This document shows, in pieces, positions 1 to 4,801 of a DNA stretch of 6,432 bases. The number at the start of each line of letters is the position of its first letter. Position 1 is the first letter of the stretch. The DNA is taken from NCBI GenBank assembly GCA_016875155.1, contig VGSD01000173.1:1-6432 (forward strand), given 5' to 3'. The position numbers were made by a program, and so were the translations under genes. Below the pieces are notes generated by a model. That model ran no database searches. It was not told the DNA's origin and saw only the letters and a list, made by a program, of their open reading frames with translations. The DNA is from Deltaproteobacteria bacterium. Its GTDB lineage: Bacteria; Desulfobacterota; BSN033; UBA1163.

Positions 1-81
1 TGATGAGCAGTTTCGTGTCGTGCTCAGGACCAGCGTATCGAACCGCAAGTCGAACAATGTGTTGCATGGGGGAACATCCAT
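1..81 (-). CDS. N-terminal fragment of an unidentified protein, running off the left edge
   Basis: On the minus strand an ATG at 81 opens a frame of 27 codons with no stop before the window edge; it begins MDVPPCNTLFDL. I do not recognise the protein. The case for a gene rests mainly on what lies upstream: a near-consensus promoter (113-141) and a strong AGGAGG (95-100). The start is uncertain. ATG 81 lies 13 bases from AGGAGG, which is long. Another ATG at 86 lies 8 bases away, the ideal distance, but its frame stops after 20 codons (MRWMFPHATHCSTCGSIRWS), at 24-26. So either the longer frame is the gene and uses a distant ATG, or the 20-codon frame is a short leader peptide. It is transcribed divergently from the AOR gene. 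Confidence 0.4.
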   Translation of the reverse strand, partial: MDVPPCNTLFDLRFDTLVLSTTRNCSS

Positions 82-90
82 CTCATGGAC

Positions 91-100
91 CTCACCTCCT
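91..100 (-). promoter_or_regulatory. Strong Shine-Dalgarno sequence for the left-edge minus-strand gene
   Basis: The minus strand reads AGGAGGTGAG here, a nearly full complement to the 16S rRNA tail. Two ATG codons follow, at 86 (8-base spacing) and 81 (13-base spacing), in different frames. The site therefore favours the 20-codon frame over the longer open one, which leaves the start choice open. Confidence 0.6.
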
Positions 101-112
101 TTACTTAATTTT

Positions 113-141
113 ATTCTAAAGCGAACCCTCCCGTCTGTCAA
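113..141 (-). promoter_or_regulatory. Sigma-70-type promoter, minus strand, divergent from the AOR gene
   Basis: Read on the minus strand there is a perfect -35 box TTGACA (136-141), a 17-base spacer, and a -10 box TAGAAT (113-118), which matches TATAAT at five of six positions. Transcription would start near 106, leaving a leader of only about 20 bases before the first ATG. It is the best-matching promoter in the window and indicates that the left-edge gene is expressed without needing an activator. The call is from sequence match only. Confidence 0.6.
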
Positions 142-191
142 GAAAGTTTTTTCTGTCACCCATCCTCTTATCCATGGAAGAATACAGAGGG

Positions 192-222
192 TTGATTGAA
201 GAATAAAGTTATGGCATATATT
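192..222 (+). promoter_or_regulatory. Weak candidate promoter for the AOR gene
   Basis: TTGATT (192-197) is followed by TATATT (217-222) with a 19-base spacer, or by CATATA (215-220) with 17 bases. Neither arrangement is close to consensus, so the gene may need an activator or another sigma factor. The translation start downstream is well marked: AAGGAG ends at 245, six bases before the ATG at 252. Confidence 0.25.
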
Positions 223-251
223 GAAGTAATCTATTTAAAAAGGAGCCCCAG

Positions 252-2096
252 ATGAAACTGAAAGGCTACACTGGCAAAATTATAAATGTCGACTTAACCC
301 GCTCCACAGTGAAGACCGAGCCTATAAGAGAAGATTGGCTTGAGCCATTCATCGGCGGAAGCGGTCTTGGAGCAAAATATTTATATGAGATGACCGATGA
401 GAAAACCAATCCCTTGGGTCCTGAAAATCCTCTGATCTTTATGGCCGGGCCTTTCACTGGAACCCCAGTTCCCCTCTCCGGAAGGCATGCAGTGGTTTCA
501 CGATCCCCTCTCACCAACATCTTTGGCGAATCGGATGTGGGAGGAACCTGGGGCGCTCAGCTAAAAAAAGCAGGGTTCGATGGAATCATTGTCACTGGAA
601 AATCTGAAAAACCTGTCTACCTTTGGATCAATGAAGAGAAGGTGGAGATCCGTGACGCCTCTCATCTCTGGGGAAAGGACACTTATGAAATTGACCCTAT
701 CTTATTAAAAGAGACCCACGAAAAAGCAGCGGTCAGTGCCATCGGACAGGCCGGAGAAAATCAGGTCTTGATTGCCGCCATTATGACGGATGGCAAGGAG
801 GGTCGGGCTGCAGGCCGTTGTGGACTGGGCGCAGTGATGGGATCAAAAAAATTAAAAGCCCTCGTCGCCTACGGAACGAAAAAGGTAGTGACCTCCAGTC
901 CTGAAGAAGTTGTCAATCTTCCAAAAGAATATAGTGCGATGATCGTCAAGAATGCAGAGAATTTTAGGAAATACGGAACAGCAGGTTCCCTTTCTGTCTT
1001 TGAAAGCATGGGAACGCTTCCCATTCAAAACTGGAAATTTATTGGACGATGGGAGGAATCAGCAGAGAAAATCAATGGCTTCACCCTCTCTGAAACGCTG
1101 CTCACTGGCCGATACTTTTGTGATGCTTGCATTTTAGGATGCGGGAGAAAAGTTAAAGTTGAGCAAGGACCCTATGCAGGGGTAGATGGAGCAGGACCGG
1201 AATATGAGACCCTTGCTCTCCTTGGAAGCAATTGCCTGATCGATGATCTGGAAGCCCTCTGCTATGCCAATGAACTCTGCAACCGGTTCGGGCTCGATAC
1301 CATTTCCACTGGCGGAGTCATTGGTTTTGGAATGGAGGCTTATGAGAAAGGATTGATTGACCAGGAAGATACAGGCGGAATCGAACTGCGTTGGGGAAGC
1401 AGTCAAGCACTTATCGAAATGATCAAAATGATCGCTCACCAGAAGGGCTTCGGAGAAGTCTTAGGAAAAGGGGTGAAACGAGCCTCGGAAATCATTGGAA
1501 AGAATTCAGTGGAATTTGCGATGCATACCAAAGGATTAGAGTTTCCGGCTCATGATCCCAGAGGATATAATGCAGGTGCAACAGGGTTTGCCACTTCTTC
1601 AAGAGGAGCCTGCCATCTCTCGGGCCTCAGCCATACGTTTGAGAGGGTCCTCAAGTCACCTGAGATGGGCATCCCGGAACCTATTGACCGGTTTGAAATA
1701 AAAGGCAAGGGAATTCTCACAGCCAAGAGTCAGAACCTGATGGGAATGATGGACTCCCTGAAGCTCTGTAAGTTCATCCTGTTTGGAGGGATCACCGTCA
1801 CCCATATTGCGAAATGGTATCAACTCGTCACGGGCAGAGAGATGTCCATTGATGATTTCGCAAAGACAGGGGAGAGAATTTTCAATCTCAAGCGACTCTA
1901 CAATGTGAGATTGGGAATCAGCCGAAAAGATGACACCTTACCCTTCCGTTCTCTCACCTTCAAACGGATCGGAAAGGGAATAACACCCAGCCTTCCATCC
2001 CTTGGCCACACGCTCGGCGAATACTATGAATATCGAGGCTGGTCTGAGGACGGAATCCCCACCCCCGAAAAACTAAAGGAGCTGGGATTAGAATAA
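252..2096 (+). CDS. Aldehyde:ferredoxin oxidoreductase (AOR) family protein
   Basis: Complete 614-residue member of the tungsten (or molybdenum) bis-pterin AOR family. These cytoplasmic enzymes oxidise aldehydes to carboxylic acids, or run the reverse, using ferredoxin and one [4Fe-4S] cluster. The cluster ligands are visible: CxxCxxxC at C290, C293 and C297, and a fourth cysteine, C506, in DSLKLCKF. Other family signatures are GRCGLGAVMGSKKLKA (188-203), the cofactor-binding GLDTISTGG (347-355) and PAHDPRG (432-438). The N-terminal domain (about 1-208) begins with the usual GYTGKIINVDL and has IGGSGLGAKYL near residue 34. Length is normal for the family. ATG 252 follows AAAAAGGAG at six bases. 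No ferredoxin-like partner subunit, pterin synthesis or tungstate transport gene is adjacent, so it appears to be a single gene. The substrate cannot be told from sequence; benzoyl-CoA-type reductase subunits (BamB) belong to the same family, but their partner genes are absent here. Confidence 0.95.
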   Translation: MKLKGYTGKIINVDLTRSTVKTEPIREDWLEPFIGGSGLGAKYLYEMTDEKTNPLGPENPLIFMAGPFTGTPVPLSGRHAVVSRSPLTNIFGESDVGGTWGAQLKKAGFDGIIVTGKSEKPVYLWINEEKVEIRDASHLWGKDTYEIDPILLKETHEKAAVSAIGQAGENQVLIAAIMTDGKEGRAAGRCGLGAVMGSKKLKALVAYGTKKVVTSSPEEVVNLPKEYSAMIVKNAENFRKYGTAGSLSVFESMGTLPIQNWKFIGRWEESAEKINGFTLSETLLTGRYFCDACILGCGRKVKVEQGPYAGVDGAGPEYETLALLGSNCLIDDLEALCYANELCNRFGLDTISTGGVIGFGMEAYEKGLIDQEDTGGIELRWGSSQALIEMIKMIAHQKGFGEVLGKGVKRASEIIGKNSVEFAMHTKGLEFPAHDPRGYNAGATGFATSSRGACHLSGLSHTFERVLKSPEMGIPEPIDRFEIKGKGILTAKSQNLMGMMDSLKLCKFILFGGITVTHIAKWYQLVTGREMSIDDFAKTGERIFNLKRLYNVRLGISRKDDTLPFRSLTFKRIGKGITPSLPSLGHTLGEYYEYRGWSEDGIPTPEKLKELGLE

Positions 2097-2149
2097 AAAA
2101 AAGGGGGCAATGATCTTCTTTTTCCAATTCCAATACTTATTTCTTTCTG

Positions 2150-2162
2150 AAACCTTCGGTTT
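2150..2162 (+). terminator. Weak hairpin after the AOR gene, possible terminator
   Basis: AAACC (2150-2154) and GGTTT (2158-2162) can pair across a three-base TTC loop and are followed by a T-rich run, TTCTAATTATT. The stem is only five base pairs, so termination here is doubtful. It lies 54 bases after the AOR stop and upstream of the next candidate promoter. Confidence 0.2.
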
Positions 2163-2251
2163 TCTAATTATTGAAGATGATGTATATTACCAGCGCAAAT
2201 ACGCAATGGGGATAACTTCACTTGGCAACGGTTTTTTCCAACCCAAAGAGA

Positions 2252-2281
2252 TTGACAATTACCATTGACAGGGCATAGATT
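2252..2281 (+). promoter_or_regulatory. Candidate sigma-70 promoter for the DUF4239 gene, with a duplicated -35 box
   Basis: A perfect TTGACA (2252-2257) is followed after 18 bases by TAGATT (2276-2281). A second perfect TTGACA lies 13 bases downstream (2265-2270), inside the spacer, but has no good -10 box at the right distance. The two copies share ATTGACA and could be alternative -35 boxes or a direct-repeat regulator site. The start of transcription would be near 2288, about 50 bases before the proposed start codon. Confidence 0.4.
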
Positions 2282-2301
2282 GTTAATCAATTATTGTAAC
2301 G

Positions 2302-2313
2302 ATATTTAAATAT
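2302..2313. repeat. AT-rich 12-base perfect palindrome upstream of the DUF4239 gene
   Basis: ATATTTAAATAT is a perfect palindrome within the probable untranslated leader, about 25 bases before the start codon. It could be a small operator or a weak RNA hairpin, but AT-rich leaders produce such palindromes by chance, so no function is claimed. Confidence 0.25.
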
Positions 2314-2337
2314 TAGTTGTCACGTGGGAGGCATGTG

Positions 2338-3132
2338 TTGTCCGGAGAAATGTTATTTGGGTTAAATGAGTGGCTAATTTTCGCGATTGTCATCGTCTTA
2401 TTCCTCTCCGCAAATGAAATCGGCTTTCGGCTAGGCTGGCGGACCCAATCAAAAAGTAACGAGCCCACGAGATCCCAGGTCAATATGCTTCAAGCAGCCT
2501 CTCTTGGGTTGCTCGCTCTTCTGCTTGGGTTCACCTTCTCAATGGCGTTGACCCGCTTCGATACCCGCAAGCAGTTGGTTCTTGAGGAGGCCAACGCGAT
2601 TGGGACGACTTATCTTCGAGCCCAGCTTCTCCCAGACCAAGCTCGCACCGAGGTTTCCAACTTGTTGCGCCGTTACGTCGATGTCCGGCTTGAGTTCTAT
2701 CGGGCAGGCATAAACCAGAACAGTCTTCAATGGGTAGACGACGACACGGGAAAACTCCACAGCGCTCTTTGGTCCTATGCTATTGCAACAGGAGGGCAAG
2801 ATCCCAGAGCGATTCCCACCGGATTGTTTATTCAGTCTCTGAACGAAGTCATTGACCTTCACGCCAAGCGGGTGACAGCTATGGAAAACCATGTGCCGGA
2901 GAGTATCTTCGTGCTTCTTTTGCTCGTGGCAACCTTGTCGCTGGGTCTGGTAGGATATGGAGCTGGAATGGGAAGGGACCGAAATGTCTTGCCAACCGTG
3001 ATTTCAGTCATCCTCATTGTTTTGGTCATTTTGCTGATAATGGATCTGGATCGACCTCGACGGGGCCTGATTAAAGTGAGTCAGCAGAGTATGGTCCACC
3101 TCCAGGAGAGTCTTAAAAGGATCACCCCTTAA
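2338..3132 (+). CDS. DUF4239 (bestrophin-like) four-helix membrane protein
   Basis: Inner-membrane protein of about 264 residues. Using TTG 2338 as residue 1, hydrophobic helices lie near 12-28, 53-72, 190-212 and 218-236, in two hairpins around a soluble middle domain of about 115 residues. Family-like stretches are GFTFSMALTRFDTRKQLVLE (64-83) and the C-terminal DRPRRGLIKVSQQ (238-250). The family resembles bestrophin anion channels at a distance, and its function is unknown. The start is ambiguous: GGGAGG (2326-2331) sits six bases before TTG 2338 and three before GTG 2335, while ATG 2350 has only GGAG two bases away. TTG 2317 is in frame but lies upstream of the ribosome binding site, so I reject it. 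The first helix is intact with any of the later starts. The stop overlaps the end of a minus-strand gene remnant (3129-3341). Confidence 0.85.
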   Translation: MSGEMLFGLNEWLIFAIVIVLFLSANEIGFRLGWRTQSKSNEPTRSQVNMLQAASLGLLALLLGFTFSMALTRFDTRKQLVLEEANAIGTTYLRAQLLPDQARTEVSNLLRRYVDVRLEFYRAGINQNSLQWVDDDTGKLHSALWSYAIATGGQDPRAIPTGLFIQSLNEVIDLHAKRVTAMENHVPESIFVLLLLVATLSLGLVGYGAGMGRDRNVLPTVISVILIVLVILLIMDLDRPRRGLIKVSQQSMVHLQESLKRITP

Positions 3133-3341
3133 ATTGACACCAACTCTGCCGGCTTCAGTCCGTAATAGTTAAATGCCATTACAATGTATTTTGCGACTTT
3201 GTAGGTGCTATACGTAACATATTCTAATTCTTTCTTTTTGATGTAAGCCTCTTCCTTACCCAAATCAAAGAATTTATGATTCGTTCTTTAGCCTCTTTGC
3301 TATGGTCTCGATAGATTCCTTAAAGACAATTTATTGTTCAT
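3129..3341 (-). pseudogene. Remnant of a small unidentified gene with two compensating frameshifts
   Basis: The minus strand from ATG 3341 to TAA 3129 is 213 bases (71 codons) and reads as protein-like sequence only if the frame is changed twice. It opens MNNKLSL, continues one frame over as KESIETIAKRLKNES, then returns to the first frame as HKFFDLGKEEAYIKKKELEY and ends YGLKPAELVSI. The original frame has internal stops between about 3278 and 3302. One base lost near the TTAAGG (around 3320) and one gained near 3280 would explain this. The charged, helical composition with few repeats is unlike the random frames nearby. I do not recognise the family. The product would have been a soluble, lysine-rich protein of about 71 residues. 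No clear ribosome binding site precedes the ATG. Its last codon overlaps the stop of the convergent DUF4239 gene. Confidence 0.5.
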
Positions 3342-3356
3342 CCGGGAATTGAGCGG

Positions 3357-3448
3357 GTAACCTCCCTTTATAACTCCCCCTTCCCCCTCTTATTTTAAGA
3401 GGGGGAAGATGGATGGGGGCGTTAGATTGGGAGGTGGGGAGGGGTTAC
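3357..3448. repeat. Nested palindromic element (C-run/G-run, MITE- or REP-like)
   Basis: The core is a perfect 13-bp inverted repeat: CTTCCCCCTCTTA (3380-3392) and TAAGAGGGGGAAG (3396-3408), with a TTT loop. Around it CCCCC (3376-3380) faces GGGGG (3415-3419), and at the ends GTAACC (3357-3362) faces GGTTAC (3443-3448). The whole 92 bp could fold into a long interrupted hairpin. I see no flanking direct duplication, so recent transposition is not shown. The hairpin lies between the frameshifted remnant and the vapBC remnant and might also stop transcription from either side. Confidence 0.6.
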
Positions 3449-3552
3449 TTTTCTCAGAAACGTGATAGGTCGCCTTCTTTCCACCCGTCTGATTTCCCTC
3501 CACTCCTTTTAAACGTTGCTTTCATGATAAACCATTTCGAAAGGCCTCAATG

Positions 3553-3613
3553 ATCTTCCTAACCCCCCTTCATCCCCCCTTAAGCTAAGAGGGGAATACA
3601 AGAGGGGGAAGGT
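3553..3613. repeat. Second copy of the C-run/G-run palindromic element
   Basis: CCCC-CTTA (3575-3582) pairs with TAAG-A-GGGG (3586-3594) around a short AGC loop, with one bulged A. Outside it the C-run at 3563-3568 faces AGAGGGGGAAGG (3601-3612). Composition and nesting match the element at 3357-3448, but the arms are more diverged. A half copy follows at about 3640-3665. Confidence 0.5.
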
Positions 3614-3747
3614 ACCCATACGAAAGCCAGAAAAACCCAATTTATAACCCCCTCTGTAAGTCAAGGAAGGTTGTCTTAAATTGAAGTAGGGAGTTTTAAG
3701 CCAACCTGTCTTGACTAACACTATCAATTGTCCAGCAAGAAGGAAGG

Positions 3748-3858
3748 CTAGGTATAGCACTTCAATGAAGAATTTTGTGCGATCAGATTAAAGTGTGAAT
3801 CTTTATGTGGTAAAATAGAGTTACATTCGCTGGGACCAACCGAGATGAGGCCATTCAT
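3748..3858 (-). pseudogene. Gutted VapC (PIN-domain) toxin remnant
   Basis: A 36-codon frame starts at ATG 3858, overlapping the antitoxin stop codon as ATGA, the usual arrangement in VapBC operons. Its C-terminal two thirds read SILPHKDSHFNLIAQNSSLK then CYT, which resembles the end of many VapC toxins (the pattern 'LHxDxDFxxIAxxxxLKxY' from family knowledge). The first ten residues, MNGLISVGPS, resemble the family's opening 'xxLILVDTSVW' with the first catalytic aspartate changed to glycine. A full VapC has about 130 residues, so some 95 central residues, with most acidic active-site residues, are missing. I infer an in-frame internal deletion. The remnant cannot be an active nuclease. The C-terminal resemblance is the firmer part; the N-terminal one is weaker. 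Confidence 0.55.
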
Positions 3859-4097
3859 CGCTTTGCTATGGTTCTAAGAACCTTATGGAGTTCCTCCCGC
3901 CTTTGACGTATATGTCTAAAACCAGAAGGGCTTGTTTCCATCACACCGCTTCCAGCCATTCCCTTGAGCCTCTGACGAAGCCTTGATTTGATCAATTCCT
4001 CCAGGGCCAATTTTATTGTCTCCTTCTTATTAGCGGTTTCGGCCACTTTCATGGCTTCCTTAAGGATTTTCCCATTGATATCGACTAAGATCCTCAC
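3855..4097 (-). CDS. VapB-type antitoxin, now without a working toxin
   Basis: An 80-residue protein like the VapB antitoxins of type II toxin-antitoxin systems. The N-terminal half, MRILVDINGKILKEAMKVAE then NKKETIKLALEELIKS, is the ribbon-helix-helix DNA-binding region with the family's 'KKExIxLALEELI' pattern. The C-terminal half is basic (RLRQRLKGMAG and HIRQRREELHKVLRTIAKR), where the toxin-wrapping tail would be. It starts with GTG at 4097 behind AAGGGAG at six bases. In intact systems VapB neutralises the VapC RNase and represses its own promoter. Here the frame downstream is only a 36-codon toxin remnant overlapping by four bases, so the antitoxin is intact but orphaned. It may persist as a repressor, as protection against related toxins, or simply not yet have decayed. 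It lies 99 bp downstream of the HTH gene on the same strand. Confidence 0.75.
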   Translation of the reverse strand: MRILVDINGKILKEAMKVAETANKKETIKLALEELIKSRLRQRLKGMAGSGVMETSPSGFRHIRQRREELHKVLRTIAKR

Positions 4098-4156
4098 ATT
4101 TATCTCCCTTAATAAGTATTAGGAGGACAGTTGTTCTTTCTTTTTTTGTATAGTCC

Positions 4157-4178
4157 TTGACCGAAAACAGCAAGTCAA
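4157..4178. promoter_or_regulatory. Possible operator between the HTH gene and vapB
   Basis: TTGAC (4157-4161) and GTCAA (4174-4178) form a 5-bp inverted repeat with a 12-base centre, in the 99-bp gap before vapB. On the minus strand a TATACA follows, with a spacing of 20 bases from TTGACT, too long for a standard promoter. VapB-type repressors bind inverted repeats at their own promoter, so the site is a reasonable candidate, but arms of five bases are weak evidence. Confidence 0.2.
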
Positions 4179-4196
4179 TAAATCTATAAGGGCAAT

Positions 4197-4595
4197 CTAT
4201 TCTTTGCTTTTTTTCTTAAGGAGGGTCAGGAGATCAGAATCTTTTGAGGTCTTGGCATTTGACTTCTCCGATTCGAACTCAGCCTTCAGTTCTTCCCTTT
4301 TCCACTCCTTCTCTTTAATCAGATGCTTTTCGATCCAGTGGTCAAGGGTCTTGATATCGAAGAGGACCCGGTCACCGATCTTAAGGTAGGGAAGTTTTTT
4401 CATGGAAGCCATTCGATAGATCGTATCCGTGGAAAGGCTCAGGTACTGGCCTGCTTCTTTGGCGGTAATCAGCCTCCGGAGTTCGGGGATTTTCTTCATA
4501 CGGTCATCTACGCGCTCAAAATATTTCTCAGCCAATATGTCTGCCAGCATATCCAGAAATTCTTTCACGGGGGGTCTTTCTTCTTTTTGTGCCAT
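4197..4595 (-). CDS. Excisionase-type (MerR-like) helix-turn-helix DNA-binding protein
   Basis: 132 residues. The central part (about 42-92) is a clear excisionase-family winged helix-turn-helix: LITAKEAGQYLSLSTDTIYR, then KKLPYLKIGDRVLFDIKTLDHWI, with the 'TxxEAAxYLxxSxxTIYR' and 'P..KIG.RxxF....LdxWi' patterns. Residues 1-40 form a predicted helical, charged leader and 93-132 a lysine/glutamate-rich tail that may be a coiled coil. ATG 4595 follows GAGGAGGGAG closely, so the start is well supported. Such domains serve as phage or integrative-element excision factors, or as small regulators of mobile loci. No integrase is visible. It is on the same strand as vapB and could be cotranscribed, but the 99-bp gap allows a separate promoter. 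Its target is unknown. Confidence 0.85.
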   Translation of the reverse strand: MAQKEERPPVKEFLDMLADILAEKYFERVDDRMKKIPELRRLITAKEAGQYLSLSTDTIYRMASMKKLPYLKIGDRVLFDIKTLDHWIEKHLIKEKEWKREELKAEFESEKSNAKTSKDSDLLTLLKKKSKE

Positions 4596-4608
4596 CTTTC
4601 TCCCTCCT

Positions 4609-4736
4609 CGAAACAGGGGCTTCGTCTAATGGCGACGGTGACGACGCCTGTATCGTTTACAAAAGGCTACGTTTATCGTACTTAATCCTTTTAGACGTAA
4701 CCGTTACCGCATAACGAAACGGGCTTCGTAGCCGTA
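4609..4736. repeat. CGTA/TACG-rich intergenic repeat region with several dyads
   Basis: This gap between the HTH gene and the receiver-LpxC gene is unusually structured. CGAAACAGGGGCTTCGT (4609-4625) recurs imperfectly as CGAAACGGGCTTCGT (4715-4729). CGTCTAA (4623-4629) faces TTAGACG (4691-4697). GTAACCGTTAC, an 11-base palindrome with a single central base, lies within 4697-4708. ACGAA (4714-4718) faces TTCGT (4725-4729). TATCGT occurs twice. No reading frame here looks coding. It may be a decayed mobile repeat or a binding-site cluster; its identity is unknown. Confidence 0.45.
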
Positions 4737-4801
4737 ACCTTAACCAGAGCCTCCATAGTATTTTCATGTTGTGCAAGTGGTGTATCCGCCCGGGGTCTGT
4801 A

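Larger units (their letters stand above)
3342..3747. other. Gene-free stretch with palindromic repeats
   Basis: I find no credible gene here. It holds two nested palindromes made of C-runs and G-runs (3357-3448 and 3553-3613, listed separately) and a partial third copy beginning TTTATAACCCCC at 3640. The same TTTATAAC(T)CCCCC words occur in the first element at 3367. The spaces 3449-3552 and 3652-3747 show nothing I can interpret. Confidence 0.6.

Noticed and set aside
1134..1439. Minus-strand open frame of 101 codons inside the AOR gene
   Set aside because: It is antisense to a conserved AOR region with the cluster cysteines; its protein shows no recognisable features.
2317..2337. Upstream TTG start for the DUF4239 protein
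   Set aside because: It lies before the GGGAGG ribosome binding site and adds SRGRHV residues that merely translate that site.
3509..3760. Minus-strand open frame of 83 codons
   Set aside because: It runs through the C-run/G-run palindromes, and its SPLSLRGDEGGLG-like stretch is simply the repeat translated. It has no ribosome binding site and overlaps the VapC remnant in another frame.
4323..4685. Plus-strand open frame of 120 codons
   Set aside because: It lies mostly antisense to the clearly coding HTH gene and has no family-like pattern or ribosome binding site.
4623..4697. Possible integron attC site or tyrosine-recombinase site
   Set aside because: CGTCTAA and TTAGACG face each other as in an attC outer pair, but there is no proper GTTRRRY core, no inner box pair at the right spacing and no integrase.
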